Shown here in pieces: positions 55,814 through 64,000 of a stretch of 64,000 nt of DNA. Each line of letters opens with the position of its first letter. Position 1 is the stretch's first letter. This DNA comes from Marinomonas sp. THO17 (GTDB lineage: Bacteria; Pseudomonadota; Gammaproteobacteria; Pseudomonadales; Marinomonadaceae). The position numbers and the translations under genes are program-made. The stretch spans positions 562,501-626,500 of the forward strand of contig NZ_AP031575.1 in NCBI RefSeq assembly GCF_040436405.1, read 5' to 3'. The notes under the pieces were generated by a model, which ran no database searches, was not told the origin of the DNA, and saw only the letters and a program-made list of their open reading frames with translations.

Positions 55814-56542
55814 TTAACTCCCCCAAAACTGAACAAATTGCTCTTTAAAATAAAAGCCCTGAATGTAATCCACACCGATTTGATGAGCAAAGGCAACATC
55901 CGATTCTGTTTCCACACCTTCCAACACCACTTTTTTGCCTGTCACCTTGGCAAAATCGATAATTTTTTCAACGAACACCATAAAATTAGCATCTAATCTT
56001 TGTTCTAGCACACATTTATCTAATTTAACCCACTCTACCAGCTGTAAAACCGCCACTGACAACATGGATTTTGGATTACACAGGTCATCCAACGCTGTCC
56101 TCACCCCAAGCTGATTAAAAACTTCAATCATGGACAAACTCATCATGGCATCACTCATTGCTGAGTTTTCAATCAATTCCACCACCACTCGGCCTTTATC
56201 TTGCGCTTGTATCAAATCGATAAAGGGATTATCAGCAAGCTTTTTACCACAAGCATAAAAAGCGTCCTGATCGAGATTCACAAAGATCCTGTGTTGATTA
56301 GATAAACCGCTCAACTGAATACGCTTTTGGGCCAACTCCACTTGTAAAAGCAATAATGGATTATCATGCAGCGCGGCATACACATAATCTGGTGGTATCA
56401 AGTTACCATGAGCATCTTTAAAACGTGACAGGGCTTCATAGGCGTACACCTCCTTTGAATCGAGAGCCACAATTGGCTGAAATTCCGCTCCAAATCGTTG
56501 TGCTTCTATTAATTCCAATAACTGTCGTTGTGACAACATCAT
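55814..56542 (-). CDS. Stand-alone EAL-domain cyclic-di-GMP phosphodiesterase
   Basis: A 242-residue protein consisting only of an EAL domain, expected to hydrolyse c-di-GMP to pGpG. Key residues are present: Glu36-Ala-Leu in YEALSRF, Asn in FVNLDQDAF, Glu in VVVELIENS, the Asp-Asp pair in TALDDLCNP, Lys in VKLDKCVLEQ, Glu in LEGVETESD and Gln in YIQGFYF. No sensory, GGDEF or membrane part is attached. It lies in the same direction as fimV with a 187-bp gap, and divergent from the esterase. Catalysis is probable but the loop after the DD pair is unusual (LCNP instead of the FGxG form). Confidence 0.9.
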   Translation of the reverse strand: MMLSQRQLLELIEAQRFGAEFQPIVALDSKEVYAYEALSRFKDAHGNLIPPDYVYAALHDNPLLLLQVELAQKRIQLSGLSNQHRIFVNLDQDAFYACGKKLADNPFIDLIQAQDKGRVVVELIENSAMSDAMMSLSMIEVFNQLGVRTALDDLCNPKSMLSVAVLQLVEWVKLDKCVLEQRLDANFMVFVEKIIDFAKVTGKKVVLEGVETESDVAFAHQIGVDYIQGFYFKEQFVQFWGS

Positions 56543-56789
56543 CTATTAACCAATACTCTATAAAATAAGGGAGAACGATAATGATACTCATCTAATGATA
56601 AGGCAAGATAAAATCATCAAAAAGCACAGTTTTTATTTTATTTTTCATGAGCTTACAAATGACTTAAAGATGACTAAACAGGTTTAATTGCTGTCTATGT
56701 AAAGAAATGTCTAGAGTCTTCTAGGCACAATTGAGAAACGATATCATTTTCAGGTAACGACAAACTGCCATTAGCCTTATGAGGAAACC

Positions 56790-57695
56790 ATGAAAAAATG
56801 CTTTGCTGTTACTGCCGTTATCACCGCAGTAGGATTCACTAACGCTCTAGCCGCACAAAGCGATCCATCCCAAACCAGTTATCAAATCGAAAAAAACATT
56901 ACTTTTAAACGCATTGACAACAAAGACATCAAACTCGATCTTTATCTGCCAAAAGCAAACACAGATACCAAAAGCCCATTGTTAGTCTGGGTACATGGTG
57001 GGGCATGGAAACGTGGCTCAAAGGACGCCATTCCCAATAAAAACCCACTATTACTCCGTTCGGTCCTTGAAGCTGGTTATGCCTTGGCATCTGTTGACTA
57101 TCGCTTAAGTGGTGAGGCTAGCTTTCCAGCACCAGTTCAAGACATAAACGACGCCATTAACTTCCTCAACCAACATGCCAATGACTACAATATAAAAGCG
57201 GATGAGTTGGTCATGATGGGACGATCCGCAGGTGGGCATTTAGCAGGCTTTATCGGCGCAACAAATGCCGCTTATGACAAGGTAGATTTTTACACTCACC
57301 CCAATTACAAAGTCGATGCCGTCGTCAGCTTCTTTGGCCCTACCGACCTACTGGCTATGGGCACCAAAAACGGCAAAAAAGTCGGACCAAGATCCTCTGT
57401 TTCCATGTTTCTTGGCAGCGCCCCTACCGACAATCCAGAACTCGCCAAACAAGCCTCTTCGACAAGTTACATCAACGCCCATTCTCCAGCTTACATTCAA
57501 CTACATGGAGATGAAGACAAACGCGTTCCCCTATCACAAAGTGAACACCTCAAAGCCTTACTGGATCAATATGGTGTGGACAACGAACTCTATGTAGAAC
57601 AAGGCGTCGGCCACAGCGCACGCATCTTTGACAGTGAAAAATATGTACCGACTGTGATGGCCTTTTTGAAAAAGCACTTTCCAGTGAATCAATAA
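56790..57695 (+). CDS. Exported alpha/beta hydrolase, BD-FAE-like esterase
   Basis: A 301-residue secreted esterase-type protein. The signal peptide is about residues 1-22 (ending TNALAA). The oxyanion motif is VHGGAWKRG (69-77), the nucleophile is Ser146 in MMGRSAGGHLAGF, the acid is in HGDEDKRVPLSQS (near 250) and the catalytic His in GVGHSARIF (near 275). The sequence pattern fits the BD-FAE family (acetyl-xylan and feruloyl esterases), which shares this hormone-sensitive-lipase-like arrangement; the particular ester is inferred from the family only. The gene is monocistronic with a strong shared terminator. Confidence 0.85.
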   Translation: MKKCFAVTAVITAVGFTNALAAQSDPSQTSYQIEKNITFKRIDNKDIKLDLYLPKANTDTKSPLLVWVHGGAWKRGSKDAIPNKNPLLLRSVLEAGYALASVDYRLSGEASFPAPVQDINDAINFLNQHANDYNIKADELVMMGRSAGGHLAGFIGATNAAYDKVDFYTHPNYKVDAVVSFFGPTDLLAMGTKNGKKVGPRSSVSMFLGSAPTDNPELAKQASSTSYINAHSPAYIQLHGDEDKRVPLSQSEHLKALLDQYGVDNELYVEQGVGHSARIFDSEKYVPTVMAFLKKHFPVNQ

Positions 57696-57714
57696 AGCTT
57701 ATTGGCCTTCAACA

Positions 57715-57756
57715 CAAAAAAGCCCCGCTACCTTTCGGCAGCGGGGCTTCTTTTTC
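57715..57756. terminator. Bidirectional terminator between esterase gene and groEL
   Basis: GCCCCGCT (57722-57729) and AGCGGGGC (57740-57747) form a GC-rich stem with A6 on the left and a T-rich tract on the right, serving both converging genes. Confidence 0.93.
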
Positions 57757-57781
57757 AGCTGAGCTGAGTGTTGGGGGATGA

Positions 57782-59431
<1,650 letters not shown>

Positions 59432-59488
59432 CTAATACCTTTTTAACTGTTTTAATCATGTAAAAATAAATAAGAAAGACAAGAAGAA

Positions 59489-59779
59489 TTAAGCTTCTAC
59501 CACTCCGTAGATTTCATCTTCTTTCATGATAAGTAGTTCTTCACCGTCGATTTTCACTGTCTGGCCAGAGTATTGACCGAACAAAACAGTGTCACCAACA
59601 CTAACAGCAAGCGCTTGCACGTCACCATTAGACTGAATACGGCCAGTGCCCACAGCCAAAACCTCGCCTTGTGTCGGTTTTTCTGTAGCAGATCCAGGTA
59701 AAACAATACCAGATGCGGTTGTTGTTTCTTCTTCTTTACGGCGAACAACGACACGATCGTGCAAAGGACGAATATTCAT
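59489..59779 (-). CDS. groS: Co-chaperonin GroES
   Basis: Seven-subunit lid of the GroEL chamber. The 96-residue protein [18 protein letters not shown] shows the mobile loop (about 16-33, [17 protein letters not shown]), [15 protein letters not shown] and [14 protein letters not shown] at the C-terminus. It is the first gene of the groESL operon behind a sigma-32-type promoter. Confidence 0.98.
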   Translation of the reverse strand: MNIRPLHDRVVVRRKEEETTTASGIVLPGSATEKPTQGEVLAVGTGRIQSNGDVQALAVSVGDTVLFGQYSGQTVKIDGEELLIMKEDEIYGVVEA

Positions 59780-59807
59780 CTCTCATTTTCTCCAAATTAA
59801 AACAATA

Positions 59808-59849
59808 CCAGGACTCCCCTGGCAGGACTTATCTCGCACTCTCGCGAGA
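59808..59849 (-). promoter_or_regulatory. Structured 5' leader of the groES mRNA
   Basis: Between promoter and start lie a hairpin CCAGG/CCTGG (59808-59812 with 59818-59822), a doubled CAGGACT (59809-59815 and 59823-59829) and the 10-bp palindrome TCTCGCGAGA (59840-59849). No CIRCE-type element (TTAGCACTC-N9-GAGTGCTAA) is present. Confidence 0.4.
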
Positions 59850-59867
59850 ATCTCTATTCGTGCTCAT

Positions 59868-59894
59868 ATATAGAGCTACTCAATTATTTTTCAA
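59868..59894 (-). promoter_or_regulatory. Sigma-32 (heat-shock) type promoter of groES-groEL
   Basis: On the minus strand, TTGAAA (59889-59894) and CTCTATAT (59868-59875) are separated by 13 bp. This fits the sigma-32 pattern CTTGAA, 13 to 14 bp, CCCCATnT with a few changes. The region reads GGGGTTGAAAA before the spacer. It lies 89 bp upstream of the GroES start. Confidence 0.65.
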
Positions 59895-59907
59895 CCCCAG
59901 AAAAAAA

Positions 59908-60378
59908 TTATTTTTTATCAATTAAATCATTATCTTCGTTCTCGTATTCGCCTTCGATGATGTCACCATCTTGAGAAGATCGATACTGACCGCCAGCACG
60001 CCACTGGGCTCCTCGCGCCATCATGGAACTCATCAATTTAATTACCAAACCAGCGGCAAACAGTTTGCGCAAGCCGGGAATCAACAGCAAACCACCAATG
60101 GCATCGGTTACAAATCCTGGCATCAACAAACACAGACCTGCAAACAACAACATCACGCCTTCAGCCACTTCTGAGGCGGGCAACTCTCCACGCTGCATTT
60201 TCTCTTGGGCTTTCAAGGACATTTGCAAACCTTGCTTACGGATCAAACTCACCCCTACAATGGCGGTAAGGAATACCAGTCCCACTGTGGCCAAACTGCC
60301 AATTTCGCTGCCGACCTGAATCAGCACCGTCATTTCGATTATGGGCACAAGGATAAAAAGAAATATCGCAAATCTCAT
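59908..60378 (-). CDS. fxsA: FxsA family membrane protein
   Basis: Inner-membrane protein of about 156 residues with hydrophobic helices (about 3-20, 26-45, 75-95, 98-115) and a hydrophilic acidic C-terminal tail. FxsA of E. coli suppresses exclusion of phage T7 by F plasmid genes and is also encoded near groESL, as here. The family stretch is FAIFLFILVPIIEMTVLIQVG. The ATG at 60378 is chosen because AAGG lies eight bases upstream; an ATG four codons earlier has no ribosome site. It is upstream of groES in the same direction but outside its promoter. Confidence 0.9.
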   Translation of the reverse strand: MRFAIFLFILVPIIEMTVLIQVGSEIGSLATVGLVFLTAIVGVSLIRKQGLQMSLKAQEKMQRGELPASEVAEGVMLLFAGLCLLMPGFVTDAIGGLLLIPGLRKLFAAGLVIKLMSSMMARGAQWRAGGQYRSSQDGDIIEGEYENEDNDLIDKK

Positions 60379-60415
60379 GATCACCTTCATTTTGTTTTTG
60401 AGTTAACAGGTTACT

Positions 60416-60754
60416 ATGGGCAACAAAGCAACTAATCAAGCGATGAGCGAGTTTAAATCGCAAGTATTTCAAATTTTGAATCAAACTCAGATGGGAGAAT
60501 GTGTGAGTTATGGTGACATAGCGAAACAGGCTGGCTTTCCAGGTTACGCACGTCAAGTAGGCCAATTACTAAAAAAACTCCCTAAAGACACCAAATTGCC
60601 TTGGTATAGAGTCATCAATGCACAAGGCCGAATCAGCTTTGCAGAAGGCACAGATGCTTACCTGAGACAGAAACAACACCTTGAAGCGGAAGGTTGGTTA
60701 ATTGTCGGGAAAAAACTACAGACTAATAATCAAACCAAACTAAAAACTAAGTAA
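60416..60754 (+). CDS. Alkyltransferase-like protein (ATL; MGMT family without catalytic Cys)
   Basis: A 112-residue protein of the MGMT DNA-binding fold. In true O6-alkylguanine-DNA alkyltransferases the acceptor Cys lies in PCHRV; here the motif is LPWYRVINAQGRISF, with Trp in place of Cys, as in ATL proteins (usually PWHR). The Arg-finger helix is in ARQVGQLLKKLP and the N-terminal CVSYGDIAKQAGFPGYARQ matches the winged-helix core. ATLs bind O6-alkylguanine and flag it for nucleotide excision repair. It has Tyr where most ATLs have His, the residue after Trp. It is divergent from fxsA with 37 bp between the start codons. Confidence 0.9.
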   Translation: MGNKATNQAMSEFKSQVFQILNQTQMGECVSYGDIAKQAGFPGYARQVGQLLKKLPKDTKLPWYRVINAQGRISFAEGTDAYLRQKQHLEAEGWLIVGKKLQTNNQTKLKTK

Positions 60755-60879
60755 ATTCAAGAGTGTCAGAAAGCCTTATCAACTAAAGTGTCGTTTTTTT
60801 GATCAAAAACAGGCATGATGTCTCTAATTAAAGGATTTTGTAGACAATTCATCACCCAATAAAGAAGGAACTCAATAAG

Positions 60880-62604
60880 ATGAATAGTAAGAAGGTAGAT
60901 TCGTTGATCGCAACCCGAGGCATTTTAAAAGGCCTCAACTCCACCCTTGGCCTCACCTGTATTAGTCTCATCCTTATCTTCGTGCTGTATAGCATTCTAC
61001 TAGGCAAAACCGCCAGCTCTCAATTTTTCAATATCAAAAACTGGATTGAGCAAACCCTTGGCTGGTATTACATTGCCTTGATGCTGGCAGCGTTTCTGAT
61101 CTGCGTATATTTCATGCTTTCCAAAGTGGGTAGCATTCGTCTTGGGCGGGATAACGAAAAACCAGAGTTTTCTAATTTTGCTTGGTTTTCCATGTTATTT
61201 AGCTGTGGCACTGGCGCAGGAATGTTGTTTTTTTCCATGTCGGAGCCCATGCTGCACTTTGCCAGTCAATGGAACGGTGGCAATCCTTTCATGAATGTTG
61301 AAACCAAGCAGGCGGTACAGGCTTTTTTTGCTGCCAAACAAACCGCGCTGGAAAATGGTTTACAGCCTGGACAAAACGGCTTCCCTGTACCAAACGATTT
61401 GGTTGCCGATGCGGCCTCAGCAGGCTTAACACTTACCTTTTTCCATTGGGGAACAGTTGCATGGGGCATGTATGGCTTAGTGGGATTGTCTCTGGCCTAT
61501 TTTGCCTACCGAAAAGGCTTACCTTTATCCATTCGTTCAGCGCTTTACCCTATAATTGGCGATAAAATTTACGGCCCAATAGGCAATATTGCGGATATTC
61601 TCGCTGTACTCGGCACGATTTTTGGTATCTCCACCACATTGGGGCTGGGCATCCAACAAATTGGTGCAGGCTTAGTTGCATTAGGCATTATTGAACACAC
61701 TTCTTTATCTATCACAATTGGCTCCATCGTCATTGTGACGGCACTGGCTACCTTATCCGCCACCAGTGGCGTATCACGAGGGATAAAATCCTTAGCCACT
61801 TCCAACAGTTATATCTGCATTATTATCCTGCTGTATTTTCTGTTCGCCAGTGACGGTACCAATTACATCATTGCCAACACCTTAACTTCGTTAGGCGACT
61901 TTATATCGAATGCCACAGCAATGAGTTTATGGACAGCTCGTAGCCCTGAAGAACGAACCTGGCAAGGGAGTTGGACAATTTTTTACTGGGGGTGGTGGAT
62001 CGCTTGGTCTGCTTTTGTTGGTTTATTTATTGCTCGAATCTCTCGTGGTCGTACCATTCGTGAATTCGTACTGGGAGTGATTTTAATTCCATCTTTGGCA
62101 GCCATGCTGTGGTTTGGCATCATTGGCTCCGCAGGCATTTACGAATCCATCTACGGCACGGACATGAGCATTTATAATGAGGCCGTCACGAATTGGAATT
62201 ACGCTGGTAGCCTATATGCCGCTTTTGACGTATTAACACCTGGAAATATGGCTTTCATTGCCAAAGGTTTTGCGCTTATTGCCGTGGTGATTTTCTTTAT
62301 AACCGCTGCAGACTCCGGCACCTTAGTGGTAGGACGATTACTTGCATTTGGCCGTCGTCCCCCCAAACAACAGATCATTATCTGGGGTATTCTATTGGGC
62401 GCAGTCACCTTAATTGTTTTATTAATGGGCGGCAGAGAAGCATTACAAGGTTTGCAAGCAGCCTCTATTGCTGGTGCGCTCCCCTTCTCTCTGGTAGTGA
62501 TCGCCATGATGTTTGGTTTGATTAAATCGCTCATGAAAGAAGATCAATTGCTGACCTCAAAGCAAACAGAGATAAGTAACAACGTAAAAACCGATAATCT
62601 CTAA
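60880..62604 (+). CDS. BCCT-family betaine/choline/carnitine transporter
   Basis: Secondary transporter for quaternary ammonium compounds used as osmoprotectants. The 574-residue protein with 12 predicted helices has the family signature SWTIFYWGWWIAWSAFVGLF near residue 365, the glycine-rich SCGTGAGMLFFSMSEPM segment near 110 (Na+ or betaine binding), and FFHWGTVAWGMYGLVGL near 190. Substrate choice among betaine, choline, carnitine and DMSP is not deducible by eye. The C-terminus is short and lacks the long regulatory tail of BetP. It fits a marine, salt-stressed organism. No enzyme gene is adjacent. Confidence 0.93.
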   Translation: MNSKKVDSLIATRGILKGLNSTLGLTCISLILIFVLYSILLGKTASSQFFNIKNWIEQTLGWYYIALMLAAFLICVYFMLSKVGSIRLGRDNEKPEFSNFAWFSMLFSCGTGAGMLFFSMSEPMLHFASQWNGGNPFMNVETKQAVQAFFAAKQTALENGLQPGQNGFPVPNDLVADAASAGLTLTFFHWGTVAWGMYGLVGLSLAYFAYRKGLPLSIRSALYPIIGDKIYGPIGNIADILAVLGTIFGISTTLGLGIQQIGAGLVALGIIEHTSLSITIGSIVIVTALATLSATSGVSRGIKSLATSNSYICIIILLYFLFASDGTNYIIANTLTSLGDFISNATAMSLWTARSPEERTWQGSWTIFYWGWWIAWSAFVGLFIARISRGRTIREFVLGVILIPSLAAMLWFGIIGSAGIYESIYGTDMSIYNEAVTNWNYAGSLYAAFDVLTPGNMAFIAKGFALIAVVIFFITAADSGTLVVGRLLAFGRRPPKQQIIIWGILLGAVTLIVLLMGGREALQGLQAASIAGALPFSLVVIAMMFGLIKSLMKEDQLLTSKQTEISNNVKTDNL

Positions 62605-62643
62605 AACGAACAATCTGAAATACGATTCTAGAAAGACAACACA

Positions 62644-62680
62644 AAAGCCATATTCACCTTGCAAGGCGAATATGGCTTTA
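62644..62680. terminator. Terminator hairpin between the BCCT gene and yajQ
   Basis: AAAGCCATATTC (62644-62655) and GAATATGGCTTT (62668-62679) pair, with an inner CCTTGCAAGG palindrome. The location between converging genes suits a bidirectional terminator, though the T-run is short. Confidence 0.75.
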
Positions 62681-62712
62681 TGACTTAGCCTTCCTTAACT
62701 AAGTGAGCTTAC

Positions 62713-63198
62713 TTAGTCACGAAAATTAGTAAATTGTACGGGTTGGCCAAGGTCAGCACCGCGCAATAAACTCATCACTTGTTGTAGATCATCACGCTTC
62801 TTACCTGTTACACGTAATTGATCTCCTTGAATTTGCGCCTGCACCTTAATTTTGCTGTCCTTGATCATTTTTACGATCTTTTTAGCTTCAGCGGTTTCAA
62901 TGCCTTCTTTCATTTTAATGGCCTGCGACACACGCATACTGCCTCTATCAACCTCTTCCTTTTCCAGACTTTTCAAGTCAATGCCGCGCTTTACTAACTT
63001 CTGGTTCAAAATATCAGACAATTGAGTCAATTGAGGCTCTGCTTCAGCGTGCATAACAACGCTGGTCTTATCCTTAATTTCAAAGCTGGCTTTCACCCCT
63101 TTAAAGTCGTAACGTGTGGTCAGTTCACGATTGGCTTGGTCTACCGCGTTGCTGACTTCGTGCCAGTCCAATTCAGAGACAACATCAAATGATGGCAT
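62713..63198 (-). CDS. yajQ: YajQ family cyclic-di-GMP/nucleotide-binding protein
   Basis: A 161-residue protein of the UPF0234/DUF520 family. Landmarks: [37 protein letters not shown] at the N-terminus (read in parts: [16 protein letters not shown] then [14 protein letters not shown]), [20 protein letters not shown] and [18 protein letters not shown] near the C-terminus. Homologues bind c-di-GMP or nucleotides and act in regulation in Xanthomonas; the role in this organism is unknown. It is divergent from the panE-like gene. Confidence 0.93.
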   Translation of the reverse strand: MPSFDVVSELDWHEVSNAVDQANRELTTRYDFKGVKASFEIKDKTSVVMHAEAEPQLTQLSDILNQKLVKRGIDLKSLEKEEVDRGSMRVSQAIKMKEGIETAEAKKIVKMIKDSKIKVQAQIQGDQLRVTGKKRDDLQQVMSLLRGADLGQPVQFTNFRD

Positions 63199-63280
63199 TT
63201 TCTGCTCCTATGCATTTTCAATCAATTCATTTGGCGCGATAATAGCAAGAAATGAAATGAAACACCTAATGGATCACCCT

Positions 63281-64000
63281 ATGAAACAAACTCGTTGGTT
63301 AGTGGTCGGCTCAGGCGCAATTGGTCTTTTTTGGGCCTGCAAGCTGAAACGACTCGATCACAAAGTGCATATGGTCTACCGCAGCACCAACCCCGGGAAA
63401 TACATCACCCTTGATGCTCATGTTGATGAGTATGGCGAACAACTGGCTGAAACTCAGGTCTATAAAATCAAACCTTTCACCGCAGCCGAACTAGAAAAAC
63501 AATATGACCGAGTGTTGCTCTGCACCAAATCCTTTGATCTGCTTAATGCTTACCAACAAATCGCGCCACACTTGACCAAAGACGCGGAGGTGATTTGCCT
63601 GTGCAACGGCATGGGGGCACAAGCTGAATTGGCTAATGTACTCACAGCAGAGCAAACCCTATGGGCGGGCGTTACTAACGAAGGGGTGTTAAAAGTCGAT
63701 ATTAATCACATCAAGCACACTGGACTTGGGGATACCTTCGTTGGCCAATGGAACCGTGAAGCCGCAATGAAGACCTGTCCATTAGAAGGCTTTGGGGTCA
63801 TCAATATTCATCAAAGAATTCTTGAGAAGCTTGCTGTCAATGCTGTCATCAACCCCATTACAGCCATTTTCAACTTGCATAATGGCGACATTCTCAATGA
63901 TGAATATCAAAATTTGGTGCAGGCTACCCTCTCTGAACTGGCGAGTATTTTTACCCATCCTAAGTTTACTTACGCCGAACAAAGCCAACATCTCACCTAC
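63281..64000 (+). CDS. panE: 2-dehydropantoate 2-reductase (ketopantoate reductase), partial
   Basis: I translated the plus strand by hand from the ATG at 63281; it stays open for 240 codons to the window edge. The N-terminus LVVGSGAIGLFWACKLKR is the NADPH-binding GxGxxG motif, followed by LLCTKSFDLLNA, CLCNGMGAQAEL, and the substrate-domain stretch LEKLAVNAVINPITAIFNLHNG with the catalytic Lys and Asn residues. That pattern fits PanE-type reductases, which make pantoate for pantothenate and CoA. Other ApbA-family enzymes (for example 2-hydroxy acid reductases) are similar. An in-frame ATG at 63257 would add eight residues. The last part of the C-terminal domain is outside the window. Confidence 0.88.
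   Translation, partial: MKQTRWLVVGSGAIGLFWACKLKRLDHKVHMVYRSTNPGKYITLDAHVDEYGEQLAETQVYKIKPFTAAELEKQYDRVLLCTKSFDLLNAYQQIAPHLTKDAEVICLCNGMGAQAELANVLTAEQTLWAGVTNEGVLKVDINHIKHTGLGDTFVGQWNREAAMKTCPLEGFGVINIHQRILEKLAVNAVINPITAIFNLHNGDILNDEYQNLVQATLSELASIFTHPKFTYAEQSQHLTY

Noticed and set aside
56708-56727. TGTCTAGAG/TTCTAGGCA imperfect dyad between the EAL and esterase genes
   Set aside because: Two mismatches and a two-base loop; too weak to separate from chance.

Overview
The window reads as chromosomal DNA of a marine gammaproteobacterium of the Oceanospirillales/Pseudomonas-like group, most likely Marinomonas or a close relative. That is an inference from gene content and order. The run fimV-truA-trpF-trpB-trpA-accD-folC-SPOR-cvpA-purF-metZ follows the known Pseudomonas/Oceanospirillales order. 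Supporting signs are a pseudomonad-type cysI plus DUF934 pair, a Pseudomonas-type single-chain class I fumarase, a Vibrio-like second EF-G, and a moderately AT-rich composition. I see no rRNA, tRNA, insertion sequence, prophage or CRISPR array, so this is mainly core chromosome with scattered accessory genes.

Layout. 1-3215 (minus): 5'-terminal part of a class I fumarase, a DUF2786 coiled-coil protein with an internal duplication, and a HIT protein. 3301-6945 (plus): SMP-30-like hydrolase, proS, arsC, wrbA. 7036-13073: sulfur and aromatic metabolism (cysB, a TauE/SafE exporter, DAHP synthase, nfuA, cysI, DUF934). 13235-17356 (plus): an SH3/coiled-coil membrane protein, a CPA2 antiporter and a stand-alone EF-G2. 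17527-27771 (minus): tas-type aldo-keto reductase, di-heme peroxidase lipoprotein behind a Fur-like site, sbcC, sbcD, an atypical ferredoxin-like protein upstream of sbcDC, and pepD. 28063-38691: orphan family-2 pectate lyase, outer-membrane barrel, gor, xthA, a BigR/SqrR-like ArsR regulator, an alpha/beta hydrolase, periplasmic ATP-dependent ligase LigE, DUF1127 protein, class 3 lipase and Uup. 39259-43556 (plus): two-gene RND efflux system.

43711-56542 is a 13-kb minus-strand block of housekeeping genes, tightly packed from fimV to the SPOR gene and headed by a stand-alone EAL protein. 56790-64000: secreted esterase, groES-groEL with a sigma-32-type promoter, fxsA, an alkyltransferase-like protein, a BCCT osmolyte transporter, yajQ, and the beginning of a panE-like gene that runs off the right edge.

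How the genes fit together. Sulfur assimilation and repair is the clearest theme (cysB, tauE, nfuA, cysI, DUF934, metZ, plus a predicted persulfide-sensing ArsR). Genome maintenance is represented by SbcCD, XthA, LigE, Atl and Uup. A scattered plant-polymer or lipid theme (PL2 lyase, BD-FAE-like esterase, lipase) fits a plant- or alga-associated lifestyle but is inference. I do not see a clear new multi-gene system. The least explained loci are the ferredoxin-like protein upstream of sbcDC, the DUF2786 protein with its duplicated tail, and several palindromic sites in front of otherwise ordinary genes.
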